Origin: Cepaea nemoralis
Taxonomy: Eukaryota; Mollusca; Gastropoda; Stylommatophora; Helicidae
Reading direction: 5' to 3'
Length of the DNA stretch: 64,000 nt
NCBI GenBank assembly: GCA_014155875.1
Contig: JACEFZ010028322.1
Coordinates: 97,501 to 161,500 of the forward strand
Of the stretch, positions 42,480 through 54,611 are shown in pieces. Under the pieces are notes generated by a model. It saw nothing but the letters and a program-made list of their open reading frames with translations. It was not told where the DNA came from and did no database searches. Position numbers and translations under genes: made by a program. Position 1 is the stretch's first letter. The number at the start of each line of letters is the position of its first letter.

Positions 42480-43365
42480 ATGTAATCTACCGTTAGTTCT
42501 AATTCTGTGTTCTGTTCGGCATGCGGTGTTGTTGCGGTCTTTGTTTGGCAGGTTTCTTTACATATAGGTTATAATCAAGAACGGGTACAGGATACAACCT
42601 TGTCGTACTCCGGATCTTATAGTCAGGGGTTCTGAGTTTGTTCTCAATATGCATTCACTGTTGTTGTATAAGCTTCTACATACGTTTGTTAGATGTGTAC
42701 TCACTACATATGGTTTCTATCTACTCTATTGTCTTTTCTTGTTGGACAAAGGATAAGTAGAGTGTTTCATTACATTCGATTGATTTTTCTATAAGTTTGT
42801 CTAAGATTAAAGATGGCATCTGTGCATCCTTTGTTTTTCCTGCATCCAAGTTGTGTTTCGCTTAGCTGGGGTTCTATTGTAGGTCGTAATCTTTTCTCAA
42901 GAATTGTGCAGAATATTTTTCCACCATGACTCAAAAGTGAAATGCCTCTGTAATGTGTGCAGTCTTATTTGCTGCCTTTTTTTTTTTTTTTTGGCAAATT
43001 GGGATAATTTTGTCGTTACCCCAGTCTCGTGGTGTCTGTTGTTCTACCGAAACATGGTTAAATTGTCAATGTAGCCATGTTGTTCCTACTTCTCTTGCTG
43101 CTGTAATTAGTTCATTTGATATTTCATCTTGTCGCGGTGATTTATTCAATGGGGATAATCTGACGGCTTCTCCAATTTCTTCATTCAGAATGTCTGGTTC
43201 TAGTTCTTCGATGGCATCTGTGTCAGTTTCTTGGATTCCTGTGGCATTTGATAGAATGTTGAGAAGTTGTTCGAAGTACTGCCTCCATCATTTTAGGATT
43301 TAGTTTAGTTCACTTATTGATTCTCCTTTTTTGCTGGTAATTATTTCAGTTGGGTGATAAACCAA
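42480..43365 (-). mobile_element. LINE reverse transcriptase fragment
   Basis: Minus-strand translation, with frameshifts, reads in order: WRQYFEQLLNIL, NEEIGEAVRLSPLNKSP, PRDWGNDKIIPI, HYRGISLLSHGGKIF, LGCRKNKGCTDAIFNLRQ and SGVRQGCILYPFLI. These are successive blocks of non-LTR reverse transcriptase upstream of the catalytic YADD. A T-run at 42977-42992 (plus) breaks the frame. Neither endonuclease nor 3' end is present. Confidence 0.85.
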
Positions 43366-43770
43366 TTATAGATTCGATATCTATCTTCAAAAAAAAAAAA
43401 AAAAAAAAATAACAACGATAGATTCGATTACTATCTAGAGATAAATAACAATTTTAGGTGTGTGTGGGGGTGAGGGTGGGGGGGGGGGGGGAAGTCAAAA
43501 CAAGCTACAGGAGTATTAAATGCGTGTTGACCAGGCTGACATACAATTACAATTTAGGCATTAGCATCCGTAATTTGGGAAAACAAATGTCTCAAAAATG
43601 CAGTACATTGTAGATCGTTGCGACGATCGTTATAAATTGCCATGAGAGCAATCCTGTTTTGTAGTTTTTGCGCCATTCTCGAAATGTGAATCATTTTCTT
43701 CTTCTTCCTCTTCCTTCTTCTAATTCTGCAGGAGGAGGAAACGGGGCGATGAAGACGAAGCAGCAGTAGC
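43366..43770. other. No gene recognised
   Basis: Contains an A-run (43390-43408) and a G-run (about 43478-43491); otherwise unremarkable. Confidence 0.4.
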
Positions 43771-43775
43771 AGTAG

Positions 43776-43834
43776 CAGAAAAAGAAGAAGAAGAAGAAGA
43801 AGAAGAAGAAGAAGAAGAAGAAGAAGAAGAAGAA

Positions 43835-43866
<32 letters not shown>

Positions 43867-43870
43867 AGAT
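43776..43870. repeat. (GAA)n microsatellite
   Basis: About 28 GAA triplets; phenylalanine/leucine runs on the minus strand are artefacts. Confidence 0.95.
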
Positions 43871-44330
43871 AGTGTTCCCCTGTGATCCCCAGAGATGGGA
43901 AACCCGGTGTAACAGATACCCCATCCGGGTATCAGGTGGAGATATGTCAGTGAGCGACAACTCCAGCCATTGTTGCAACAAACCCCAGTTGTGGAGAAGA
44001 CCTACCTCCACCACATCCACACACACAACACAATCACACACGCACACACAATACAACCACACGCACACACACCACGGCCCCACACACCACCGACAGTCGT
44101 CAAACCGGGGCCGTCTCCCCTGTGATTATCACCGCATATATTACCGAGCCTCACTTCCCCGGGCTGGCTAATTCGGCCCTGTGCAATATTAACCCAGCTC
44201 ATTTACATAATGTATGCCAGTGTGGCCTTCACAACAGGAAGTTGCAGGACAATGATGGACTGGTTAAACATACCCATCTGATGTATGACTCAAATAGTTG
44301 CCACCCAGGTGTCCCCCGGCAGAGAGGCAG
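43871..44330. other. No gene recognised
   Basis: Unique sequence with a short (CA)-rich part at 44020-44070. I looked here for the missing 5' Eph exon and found no ligand-binding-domain motif. Confidence 0.4.
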
Positions 44331-44332
44331 CG

Positions 44333-44481
44333 AAGAACGAACGAACGAATTTTATTTTCAAAGGGGTAAGAAATGGGCACGCAGGACCGTCTAACAGTCT
44401 GCCCTTCTGATCTATCTGCTCCCATACCTTATTTCATTTATACATCCCTTATGAAGCTAATATTAGACAACAACAAAAACA

Positions 44482-44490
<9 letters not shown>
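44333..44490 (+). mobile_element. Dispersed GAAC family, copy 3
   Basis: (GAAC)n then TTTTATTTTCAAAGGGG and GGGCACGCAGGACCGTC, followed by TTATTTCATTTATACATCCC and ACAACAACAAAAACAAT; it runs into a (GA)n tract at 44486-44543. Confidence 0.75.
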
Positions 44491-44550
<60 letters not shown>

Positions 44551-44566
44551 AGGGAGGGAGAGATAG
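44486..44566. repeat. (GA)n microsatellite
   Basis: About 29 GA units and GAGG variants, between two copies of the GAAC family. Confidence 0.95.
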
Positions 44567-44574
44567 ATAGAGTG

Positions 44575-44755
44575 AACGAACGAACGAACGAACGGACTTT
44601 ATTTTCAAAGGGTAACAAATTGGGCACGCAGGCCCGTCTTACATTCGGCCCTTCCATTCACTCATCTTTCTTTCATCAACAGTGCATAGGAAAAAACATT
44701 GTCACATGAATTTTGTAAACATAAACAATGCATATTACTATGTTATGAGACCATC
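44575..44755 (+). mobile_element. Dispersed GAAC family, copy 4
   Basis: (GAAC)5 GGACTTTATTTTCAAAGGG, then AACAAATTGGGCACGCAGGC and a body with GTGCATAGGAAAAAACATTG. Nearly identical to the copy at 47386-47560. It leads directly into the CCCACACATC array. Confidence 0.8.
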
Positions 44756-46430
44756 CACCACCCACCCACACATCCCCCATTCACTCCAACTCCCCCACCC
44801 AACCACACACATAACCCACACACACATACATTCCCCCATCCATCCACCACATCCCTACACCTACACATCTCCCCACCCACACACACCACACATCCCAACC
44901 ACCAACACCCCAAGCACACATGCATTCAATAATCCACACATCCCCCACCTACACACATCTCCCCACCCACTCACATATCCTCTACCCGTCCCATTACCCA
45001 CCAACAATCACTCACTCACATATCCTCCTCCACCCACACACCTCCACCCACTCAGCCAAACACACATTCCTCAACCACACACACATCTCCCCGTCAACTC
45101 ACATATTCCGCACCTACCCACACACAAATTCCGCACCCACCCACATAATCTCCCATCTCCCCCAGCCCACTCACAGATCCCGAGCCCACACCTACAAACA
45201 TCCCCCACCATCTCCTAACCTGCACACACTCACCCACCCACATATCCTCTACCCACCCACACATCCTCTACCCACCCACACATCCTCTACCCATCCATCC
45301 CCCAACCAAACATCCCTTAACCACACACCCTTACTCATATACAATCACCCACCCACACATCCTCTACCCAACCACACATCCTCCATCAACCCATCCCCCA
45401 GCCACACATCCCTTAACCACACACCCCTACCCGTATACACACACATCCCCACCCACTCACAATCTCCCCACCCATACACACATCCCTCACACACATCCCC
45501 ACCCACCAACACATCCCCCATTCACAAACACACACCTCCCATCCACGCACACACACAACCCACACACACATCCCCAACTCATACAATCATCCCCTCACAC
45601 ATCCCTAGACACACGTACTTATCCCTCAACCACTAACACCCACACATCCCTTACCCACTCATTAACACATACATCTCCTATCTACCCACCCACACTCACA
45701 CACCCCAACCACCCATCTAAGCACGCATTCCCACCCTCACACACATCCTTCACCAACTCGCAAACCCAACCACACCTTCACCCACCCACACACACATCAT
45801 TTATCCACACCCAGCTTCCCTCCCACACAACACCACACCCACAAAATCCCAAAGACACATCCCTCACCCACACACACATCTCCCCACACATCTCCTACCC
45901 ATACACACATCCCCCAACTACAATCACCCTCACTACCCACACATACATCCTCCATCCAGCCACACTTCCCCACCCAGCCAGACATATCCCCCACCCACAC
46001 ACACATCTCCAAATCCATCACCCACACCCATCATGCACCCCTCCCCAACCCACATACACCCCCACACATATCTCACCCACACACACTCCCCACCCATCCA
46101 CCCAAACATCCCACACCCACACCCCCAAACCCACAACCACCCCCACCTGCACACATCTCCCACCCACCACATATCCCCACACCCACATCTCCCCACCCAT
46201 ACATATACCCCCACCCATCCCATAACCCACCATCAATCATCCACCAACATATCCTCCTCCACAAACTCACCCACAACCACCTAAGCAAAGCACACATCCC
46301 CACCCACACACACATCTCCCCGCCAACCCATACATCCCACACGTACCCACACACAAATCCCCCACACATCCATACAATCCCACCCCGCCCAACCACACAT
46401 TCCCCCATCCCCCAACCTACTATTATGATC
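44756..46430. repeat. CCCACACATCCCCCACC-type minisatellite, block 1
   Basis: 1.7 kb of degenerate C/A/T repeats almost devoid of G on the plus strand (units such as CCACCCACACATCCCCCACC). Internal order of variants parallels block 2 at 47561-48650. The His/Pro/Thr-rich frames are artefacts. Confidence 0.9.
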
Positions 46431-46554
46431 AAACTCCCACACTTTACACACACATACAGTGACGATTGTCGTGAGCATTGTCGTAAAATTGTAGAGAAAA
46501 TTGAGAAAAATTGTACATATACATTTTGTAACTTAAAAATTAGTGATGCAATTC

Positions 46555-46555
<1 letters not shown>

Positions 46556-46626
<71 letters not shown>
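46556..46626. repeat. (CT)n microsatellite
   Basis: About 34 CT units. Confidence 0.95.
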
Positions 46627-46628
<2 letters not shown>

Positions 46629-47385
46629 CATACTCTCTAATTCTCTCACCCACTCTACAGTGATGTACATGTGTTCATGTTATAAATTATAACATCAGTT
46701 GGCATTCAAAATGGTAATATGAACATGAGAATACACAACATATATGGAATAGCATGTTACATGATATGCGTGCGCTTAAATCTCTCTCTCTCCCTATCTT
46801 TCTCTGTCTTTCTCGCTCTCTTCTCACTAACACACACCCGTAGACACTCACAAACATACACATATACCTATATATACACGCACATACACACATATGCACA
46901 CGCACATACATATAAACAAACGCATACATTTACGCACACATATAAACATACTTACACACACAAGCACACATAAAAACGCACATTTATACACACTTATACA
47001 TACACACCCGCATTCAGACGTGCACACACATACACACACATAAACATGCGCATACACACATATGGACACACGTACACACCAACCCATCCACCCACACACT
47101 TACACATACACGCTGCCTCACATAATCTCACCCTCTCACTCACTCATTTACTCTCTAAACCACACTAACTCACTCTCTTACAAGCACATACAAGTACACA
47201 GATACACACACATTCACCCACTCTCTCTTACTCACCCTTCAATCACCTGCACATCATGTGGGATATCATGTGAGATAGAGAGAGATACAGAAAGACAGAG
47301 AGAGATAGAGTGAGATAGTGTGAGATAGCGAGAGAGACAGAGAGAGATAGAGAGAGAGATAGTGAGATAGAGAGATAGAGAGATA
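46627..47385. repeat. CA-rich and GATA/GAGA-rich low-complexity stretch
   Basis: (CACA/ACATA)-rich from 46830 to 47100 and GAGATA-rich from 47265 to 47385. No coding feature. Confidence 0.7.
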
Positions 47386-47560
47386 ACGAACAAAGGAACT
47401 TTATTTTCAAAGGGTAACAAATTGGGCACGCAGGCCCGTCTTACATTCGGCCCTTCCAATCACTCATCTTTCATTCATCAATTGTGCATAGGAAAAAAGC
47501 ATTGTCAAATGAATTTTGTAAACATACACAATGCATATTACCATGTTATGAGACACATCC
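47386..47560 (+). mobile_element. Dispersed GAAC family, copy 5
   Basis: GAACAAAGGAACTTTATTTT followed by the same GGGCACGCAGGCCCGTCTTA block and body as copy 4, including CAATGCATATTAC(T/C)ATGTTATG. Confidence 0.8.
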
Positions 47561-48650
47561 ACCACCCACCCACACATCCCCCATTCACCCACACATCCCC
47601 CACCCAAACCAAACACACACACACCCCAGGCACACATACATACCCCCACCCATCCACCACATCCTCACACCTACACATCTCTCCACCCACACACACCTCC
47701 CACTAACCACACATCCCATCCACCCACACCCCAAGCACACATACATTCCCCAACCCACACATCCCCCACCCACACACATCTCCCCACCCACTCACATATC
47801 CCCCACCCGTCCCATTACCCCCCAACAATCACCCATCCACATATCCTCCTCCACCCACACACCTCCAACCATCCAGCCAAACACACATCCCTCAACTACA
47901 CATCCCCCACGCGCACACACATCTCCCCGCCATCTCACATATCCCGCACCTACCCACAATAAATTCCGCAGCCACCCACATAATCTCTCATCTCCCCCAG
48001 CCCACTCACAGATCCCAAGCTCACCCATACAAACATCTTCCTCCATCTCCTAACCTACGCACACTCACCCACCCACATATCCTATACCCATTCACACAAA
48101 TCCTCCACTCACCCATCTCGCAACCAAACATCCCTTAACCACACATCCCTTAACCACACATCCTTACCCATATGCAATCACCCACCCACACATCCTCTAC
48201 CCCCCCCCCCCCAGCCACACATCCCTTAACCACACACTCCTACCCATATACACACATCCCACCCACACACACACATCTCCCCACCCATACACACATCTTT
48301 CACACACATCCCCACCCTCCAACACATCCCCCATTCACATACACACACCTCCCATCCACGCACACCCAACCCACACACACATCCCCCACCCATACACTCA
48401 TCCCCCTCACACATCCCTCCACACACGTACTTATCCTTCAACCAATAACACCCACTCATCAACACATACATCTCCCATCTACCCACCCACACTCACCTCA
48501 ACTACCCATCCAAACACACATCCCCCACCCTCACACACATCCTTCACCCACCCCCACACCCACACCCAACCACACCCCCACCCAACCATACACACATCCT
48601 TTATCCACACCCATCTCCCCTCCCAAACAACACCACACCCATACACATAA
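47561..48650. repeat. CCCACACATCCCCCACC-type minisatellite, block 2
   Basis: Same composition and partly the same order of variants as block 1, for example TCACAGATCCC(G/A)AGC near 45170 and 48005. Blocks 1 and 2 with their heads form a large duplicated unit. Confidence 0.9.
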
Positions 48651-48760
48651 ATATAGAGATAGAGAGAGATAGAGAGACAATAGAGATAGAGGCAGAGAGA
48701 GAGAGTAGGAGGTAAGAGAGAGAGAGAGAGTAGAAGGTATGAGATTGATTGATTGATTGG

Positions 48761-48793
<33 letters not shown>

Positions 48794-48908
48794 CTTTATT
48801 TGAGAGAGAGGGAGTAGGAGGTAAGAGAGAGAGAGAGAGGTGGAGGAGAGACAGAGAGAGGTGGGGAGAGACAGAGAAAGTGACATAGAGAGAGAGAGAG
48901 AGAGTGAC
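48651..48908. repeat. (GA)n and (ATTG)n microsatellites
   Basis: GAGAGTAGGAGGTAAGAGAG repeats and about ten ATTG units at 48744-48792, followed by AACTTTATTTGAG. GTAGGTGGTAAGAGAG at 58110-58126 continues this context on the far side of the retrotransposon. Confidence 0.85.
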
Positions 48909-48913
48909 AGTAG
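48909..48913. repeat. Target site duplication AGTAG (left)
   Basis: AGTAG before the LTR, repeated at 58109-58113. Confidence 0.95.
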
Positions 48914-50962
48914 TGTCGTGTCCTCCTTTAAAGTGTCGTCCCTGGAGTGAGGAGATCCGACACCCACATTATAATATTATTTTTTTTCCCCCTCAATATT
49001 CTGGAGAATCCACCAGCTTCCGTCCAACACACTCCATCAGCCTATGGACACCTATTCCTATCACTCTCACACTGTCGTACTATGCCCCCTTCTCATACTT
49101 CCCCAACGCAACATACTCAACAACTCTTGCTTCTAGAAATTAATAAAGAGTAATTTATTAAAATAAAAGTGTAATGTATATGAGACGTGTATGTGAAGAA
49201 AATGTGTGACGTGTTCTATAAAGTGTGTAGACTCTGTCTCTCAGACATCAACTCAGTCAGCTGATCACAGCAAAGATAGACCACAGCACGTTACGTCAGA
49301 ACAAGTACGTCTCACCCGTTGCCGGAACCATCTTGCCGGATAATGCTTTGCCTCTGTAGACCTCTGGTAATCCAATTTCATGAACATCCGAAATAGACAC
49401 CGGTGGTATTAAGAGTTAATCAGGGACCGGTTGCACTCTACACAATGTCCGTTCCTAATGTTCCTAAACAAACTGCACAAGTCTTTTGCAGTGTGTACGC
49501 AGTTAGTTAGTTAGTTAGTCGACAGATCATCCTCGTTGCACATCGAACCATTCAGTCCATAAGTGCTAATATCTAATGTTAATTGTTACTGTACTAACAC
49601 TAGGTACTCTTAGATTGTTCTCCGTTATTTACTACTGTCTGATGCTGTATGGTGCATCTGTAATCATCACTCTCTTTGATGAATCACTTTCCTTCTAGTG
49701 TAAGTTACGTTCTGTACGTAACTCTATTGACTCTTGAACTGGTGTTCTTGGGGTTTATTCTTTCCCAAAACTTGTTGAGTTTCCTTGGATCTGGTAGGGA
49801 ACCTAGGATAGAAACAACACATCTGGTGATAGTACTAGTCACTGATCCCTTCGGCTGAGTGTAAGCCTATCACCTTGCTTAATGATCTTTAGCTAACTAG
49901 ACTTAGTCACAGAGCAGATTAGCTACCCACCTAGAGTCGAATCATGCTATGACAAAGAAAAAATATCAGCAAACAGAATGCGGAACCCCGCCCACCAGGG
50001 ACACCTACGGGAAGATCCCAATTATCCTTCATTACTCAATTCTCAACTAGTAAAGCTTATCAACACTTCACTAATCTATTCTAGCTAACAGAGCCAAGTA
50101 TCACTTCACTACTCTAGCTAGTTTCCACTAACAGTGCTAATCATCACACTATAGTTTCACAAGGCCACAGTCTATAGTAATTATAACGAATATATTATAA
50201 TAAGTTATACCTTAAATGGCACTACTGCAGTCCTATAAATCATATCTACATCTGCCATATAGGCACGTGTAAAATTAAGTCACTAATTAACACACGGTAG
50301 ATATTATTTCCACTGGCACTGCAGTGCCCTGCACTCTGTCTAGAGCATTATTCAAGTCCACCCTAGTTGATCTCAACTCGAGTTTATATGGCAAACTACC
50401 AAAGTTGTCCACGTGACGTTATCCTTTACTCCCCCACACAGGTGGCACAGTGGCAAATCATCCCCTGTCAAGAACTATTTTCCTGGCTTAAATCCTGTCA
50501 AAGTTGTCAGTAATTGCCTAGATTCTCAAAACAAGCCAGCTAGTTTCTGTAAACTCCCAACAAAGAGTTTCGATACCAAGCTGCCAATCATCTTGATGTT
50601 CCGGAAACCAAGAATTGACAGATGCACTGTTTTCCGTACTAGGTACTTCCGTTTTACATCTGCCCCTGTGATCTCACGGCTTCCATCTGCATTCAAATGT
50701 TGACAAACTTGTCAATCTTCTGTTCCGTGGTGACAATCCCAGCAGCCATTTCCGTCTGATGTCCGCCAGTATAGATGACAAACGGAACCATTGCATATCC
50801 TTCTCCCTCACCACAAAATGTGTTTATGGGCTGACACGATGTAACCTGTACAACTGTGTTTACTCTGTTAGTACAAATAGATGTCGCTGGTCGATCGTCC
50901 GCTTAATCCGAAAATCCTCTGTAATAATCAACCGGATAAACACACGGTTTCATTTTGTGACA
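48914..50962 (-). repeat. 3' LTR of element B
   Basis: 2049 bp; minus-strand ends TGTCACAAAATG and GGACACGACA. TATA box at 50383-50388 (minus) with the conserved AACGTCACGTGG block upstream (about 50410-50425). Confidence 0.95.
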
Positions 50963-50980
50963 TAGGCCCCCTCCTAAGAG
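50963..50980 (-). other. Polypurine tract of element B
   Basis: Minus strand AGGAGGGGGCCTA adjacent to the 3' LTR. Confidence 0.8.
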
Positions 50981-51026
50981 AGTAGTCCATCTCACTCTTC
51001 TCCACCGTGAGTTTAATCCAGATGAT

Positions 51027-54000
51027 TCATTCTTCTTCTTCAGGAGCTGGGTGTCTTGACAAGAAATCCGCTCCAACATTTTCCTTCCCAGGATTGTACT
51101 CTACTGTGAAATTATACGGTTGAAGTAACAACGACCACCGCATCAAACGTGCGTTGAGCTTCTGAGAAGTAGCCAGGAACATCAGGGGCTGATGATCTGA
51201 CTGGACCCGAAACTTAACTCCATACAAATATGGCTGAAATTTTTGCACTGCCCATACGAGGGACAAGCATTCTCTCTCGACGGTTGAATAATTCCTCTCC
51301 GCCTGTAGAAGTTTCTTACTTGCGTATGCCACAGGTTTCAAAACCGAAGCATCGTCTTTTCCTTCCTGTAACAAAGCGGCTCCAATTCCAATCGCACTCG
51401 CATCCGTTCTCAACACAAATGGTTTGGAAAGGTCAGGGAGCTGTAATACAGGTTTGCTGACCAAGGCCTCCTTTAACTGACTATAGGCATTCTCACATTC
51501 TGGTGTCCAAATGATTTGATCCGGTAATCCCTTTTTCAAGGTTTCCGTCAACGGAGCTCCCAGTTCCGTGAAATGTGGGATAAATTTGTGGTAGAACCCA
51601 CACAACGAGAGAAAAGATCGCACATCCTTCTTCGTTTTTGGCCTTGGTGCATTTCTAATTTTCTCCAGGTTCTTCTCTTCTGGAACAATGTGTCCTGGAG
51701 TGATGGTGTGACCTAGAAATTCCAGAGTCTGGTAACCAATCATGCACTTGGTTGGACGAGCAGTAAGCCCTGCTTCCTTGAGTCTATTAAACACTCTCTC
51801 CAAGGATTGTAAGTGGTCATCCACGCTGTCACTGGAAATCAGAATATCATCCATGAATGAGATGATGGACGGATCCTGTAACGGATCTAGTAAAGTCCTC
51901 ATCATGCGTGTAAACACACTGGGTGCATTGCTGAGTCCAAAGGGCATGACCTTGAATTCGTAGTGTCCACTGGGTGTACTGAAAGCTAACAGTGGTCGAA
52001 TCTCCGGTTTGACTGGTATCTGATAGTACCCCCGACTCAGATCCACCTTTGAAAAGTACCGAGCCTTATGGAGCCTAGCGAATAACTGAGTTGGATTCGG
52101 CAAAGGTTCCACCTGAAACTGTGTATGACTGTTCAGCAGTCGGTAATCTATACACAACCTGTGTTCTCCACTTGGTTTGCGTAACAAAACTACCCCCGCA
52201 TTGTATGGGGATGTGGATGGTGCAATCACGTCATCCTCCAGCAGTTTTTGTATTTCCTCCTCCAGGGCCTTTTCTTTAGAGAATGGCACTGGGTAAACCT
52301 TTTGGCGAACAGGCTCCTGTGTGGTCAAAGTCATCTCGAACTCCACCAACCTCGTTCGTCCTGGTTTATCAGTCAATATCTCCTTATGAGACTTGAGAAC
52401 CTGGGTTATCCTTTCCCTCTCCTGGGAGGTCAGATCAGGGTTCACTTGTACATCCCTATAGGTTTCCTGGTGTTCCAAGGGATATTCCCTGCCCTCGCTG
52501 GTTCCCACTTCTGTCTCCACTGCAACTGCCATTGCCATGAGGTGAGCTGCCTTGTCTCCTGGTCTCTCTTCGTATTTCCGCAAGAGATTGATATGGAAAA
52601 TCTTCGACTTTCCCCGGATCCGGATCTGATAGTTGGTTCTGGATATTACCCTTTCCACGGGAAATGGTCCTTGCCAACCTATCTCCAGTTTGTTGTTTCC
52701 CGTTGGGAGTAGCAACAAGACTTTATCTCCTACCTCTAGAGATCTGTCTTTAGACCTACGGTTGTAGTAAGCCGCATGTCTTTTCCTGGCCTTTTTCAAG
52801 TTTTGATTTGCCAGAGTCCATCCCTTATGGAGTTTTTCTTTCAGTTCCTCCACGTATTGATAGGATGAGATCACTTCTTCTGACGTCCCCTCTTCAGTCC
52901 AACTCCTCAACATGGCTTCCAACGGTCCTTTGATTGGACGACCAAACAGCAACGTAGCGGGTGGTAGTCCTGTTGAGCCATGAGGAACTTCCCGATAGGC
53001 AAAGAGTGCTGCTGGGATATATTCATCCCACCTATCAGGTTTTTCCTGCGCTAATTTCCTGAGCATTGTCATCAACGTGCCGTTGAAACGCTCTACTTGT
53101 CCATTGGCTTGAGGGTGGTAAGGGCTGGTATGTATGTGGTTAGAGTGAAACACCCTAAATACCTCCTCCATGAGTTTTCCACAAAACTGAGATCCATTAT
53201 CCGTCAGAATTTGATCCGGAAAGCCTAATCTGGTAAAGGCCTCCATCAGTGCGTCCGCCACTCTTTTCGAGTCAATCGTGGTCAACGGTATCGCCTCACC
53301 CCACATTGTACAGCAATCCACCATTGTAAGTATATACATGTTCCTCTTCCTAGTCCTGGGAAGTGGACCCACGATATCGATGGCTACCCTCTCGAAAGGA
53401 GAGTTCATGATGGGCATCTCACCCAACATCACCGGTGCTGTCCAGTGTTTCGGTGCCACCCTCTGGCACTCAGGGCATGACTTCACATACCGACGCACAT
53501 CATCTGTCATTCCCGGCCAATAGTAGTGGCAGGAAATCCGCTGCATGGTGGCGGCAATACCCATGTGTCCACTAAAGGAGATGGTATGCCCCATATGAAG
53601 AATCTGGGACCGATGAGCTTTCGGGACGACCAACTGACCGTATAGGTTGTCTCCCCTTCCTGCTCTCCTGTAGAGTATCCTATTCTTCATGTAGTACTGC
53701 CCCCGTCCTGGTGGATCAGCACTTTTCTGCAGCTTTTTGTAGCAAGGACGTAAAGTATCATCCTCACTCTGGGCAGTTCGTAGCTCCCCCGGCATTGGGT
53801 TAGTCACAATTGCGTCTGCCTCTTCCGTTTTCGTCTGAGAGCGAGTCTGCATTGCTCCCATATGGATTGGCTCCCTGGGCATTCCCAGAAAGACATACCG
53901 GCAACCTAGGATGACTGGAAAAATGGGATCGGTCAATACAGCGGCCTTGATGGTGCCGGTGACGTACCTTGACCGAATCTCCACATTAGCAATGGGCAAC

Positions 54001-54596
54001 TTCATGGTTACAGCACTCTTCTGTGCAGGCTGTATATCCAATGTTTCACCTGTGAATTGTTCTGGATGTACCAGATCCGCAGAAATCACGGCCTCCCCGT
54101 CCAGTCCTGTGTCGTATAAACACTCCACTTGACGACCGTTAACCTCTACCAATTCCACTACAGGTGGTTTTTCCTGGTCTGGAGTCTCTTCCTCGGCCTC
54201 GACCTGTTCGGTGGGCTCCACCTTAGGTTTCCCTGAGCACACGACGAATTGAGTGTCTCCTGACTTTCCCCTGCAGTCAATAGCATTGTGCGTGTTTGAC
54301 TGACATTGGTTGCACCATTTCCCTGTCCTAGATTTTCTATTGTCGGACTTGAATGAGCTCTCCTGGTGGCGAGCTTCCTTGTTGACCTTGGCCTTTTCCG
54401 TGACAACCTCCTTGGAAGTCACTTGACATGCTGCAAAGTGAGGGTTCTTAGCCTTCGATTTGCAGTCCCTCGTATTGTGAGAGGGTGACTTACAAATTGA
54501 ACACCACTTCTCCGACCACGGTCGTTTAGGTGTAGAGCTTGAAGTGCTCTTGCTTCCCTCCTTCTTCTTCTCTGAATTATCCTCTGATTTTTGCAC
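51027..54596 (-). CDS. pol: Pol polyprotein of element B (intact 1189-codon frame)
   Basis: Residue positions in this frame (the true start is upstream in gag): zinc knuckles CX2CX4HX4C at 32-45 and 95-108; protease DTG at 162-164; integrase HHCC finger, with H337/H344 and C374/C377; integrase core D407, D466 and E502 (exact D-35-E spacing); GPF-type module at ~639-675 (GWQGPFPVERV); reverse transcriptase ~765-960 with FMDD at 914-917; RNase H D1065, E1109 and D1134. All catalytic residues are present. Integrase lies before reverse transcriptase, unlike standard Ty3/gypsy. Products would copy element RNA into DNA and integrate it. No chromodomain and no envelope-like frame was seen. Confidence 0.95.
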   Translation of the reverse strand: MQKSEDNSEKKKEGSKSTSSSTPKRPWSEKWCSICKSPSHNTRDCKSKAKNPHFAACQVTSKEVVTEKAKVNKEARHQESSFKSDNRKSRTGKWCNQCQSNTHNAIDCRGKSGDTQFVVCSGKPKVEPTEQVEAEEETPDQEKPPVVELVEVNGRQVECLYDTGLDGEAVISADLVHPEQFTGETLDIQPAQKSAVTMKLPIANVEIRSRYVTGTIKAAVLTDPIFPVILGCRYVFLGMPREPIHMGAMQTRSQTKTEEADAIVTNPMPGELRTAQSEDDTLRPCYKKLQKSADPPGRGQYYMKNRILYRRAGRGDNLYGQLVVPKAHRSQILHMGHTISFSGHMGIAATMQRISCHYYWPGMTDDVRRYVKSCPECQRVAPKHWTAPVMLGEMPIMNSPFERVAIDIVGPLPRTRKRNMYILTMVDCCTMWGEAIPLTTIDSKRVADALMEAFTRLGFPDQILTDNGSQFCGKLMEEVFRVFHSNHIHTSPYHPQANGQVERFNGTLMTMLRKLAQEKPDRWDEYIPAALFAYREVPHGSTGLPPATLLFGRPIKGPLEAMLRSWTEEGTSEEVISSYQYVEELKEKLHKGWTLANQNLKKARKRHAAYYNRRSKDRSLEVGDKVLLLLPTGNNKLEIGWQGPFPVERVISRTNYQIRIRGKSKIFHINLLRKYEERPGDKAAHLMAMAVAVETEVGTSEGREYPLEHQETYRDVQVNPDLTSQERERITQVLKSHKEILTDKPGRTRLVEFEMTLTTQEPVRQKVYPVPFSKEKALEEEIQKLLEDDVIAPSTSPYNAGVVLLRKPSGEHRLCIDYRLLNSHTQFQVEPLPNPTQLFARLHKARYFSKVDLSRGYYQIPVKPEIRPLLAFSTPSGHYEFKVMPFGLSNAPSVFTRMMRTLLDPLQDPSIISFMDDILISSDSVDDHLQSLERVFNRLKEAGLTARPTKCMIGYQTLEFLGHTITPGHIVPEEKNLEKIRNAPRPKTKKDVRSFLSLCGFYHKFIPHFTELGAPLTETLKKGLPDQIIWTPECENAYSQLKEALVSKPVLQLPDLSKPFVLRTDASAIGIGAALLQEGKDDASVLKPVAYASKKLLQAERNYSTVERECLSLVWAVQKFQPYLYGVKFRVQSDHQPLMFLATSQKLNARLMRWSLLLQPYNFTVEYNPGKENVGADFLSRHPAPEEEE

Positions 54597-54611
54597 ATAA
54601 GGTTCCCACTT

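Noticed and set aside
42953..43303. Plus-strand 116-codon frame
   Set aside because: It is the antisense of a LINE reverse transcriptase segment on the minus strand.
44682..48672. His/Pro/Thr-rich plus-strand frames and Gly/Val/Trp-rich minus-strand frames
   Set aside because: Both strands are open over the same C/A/T satellite; no initiation or splice context.
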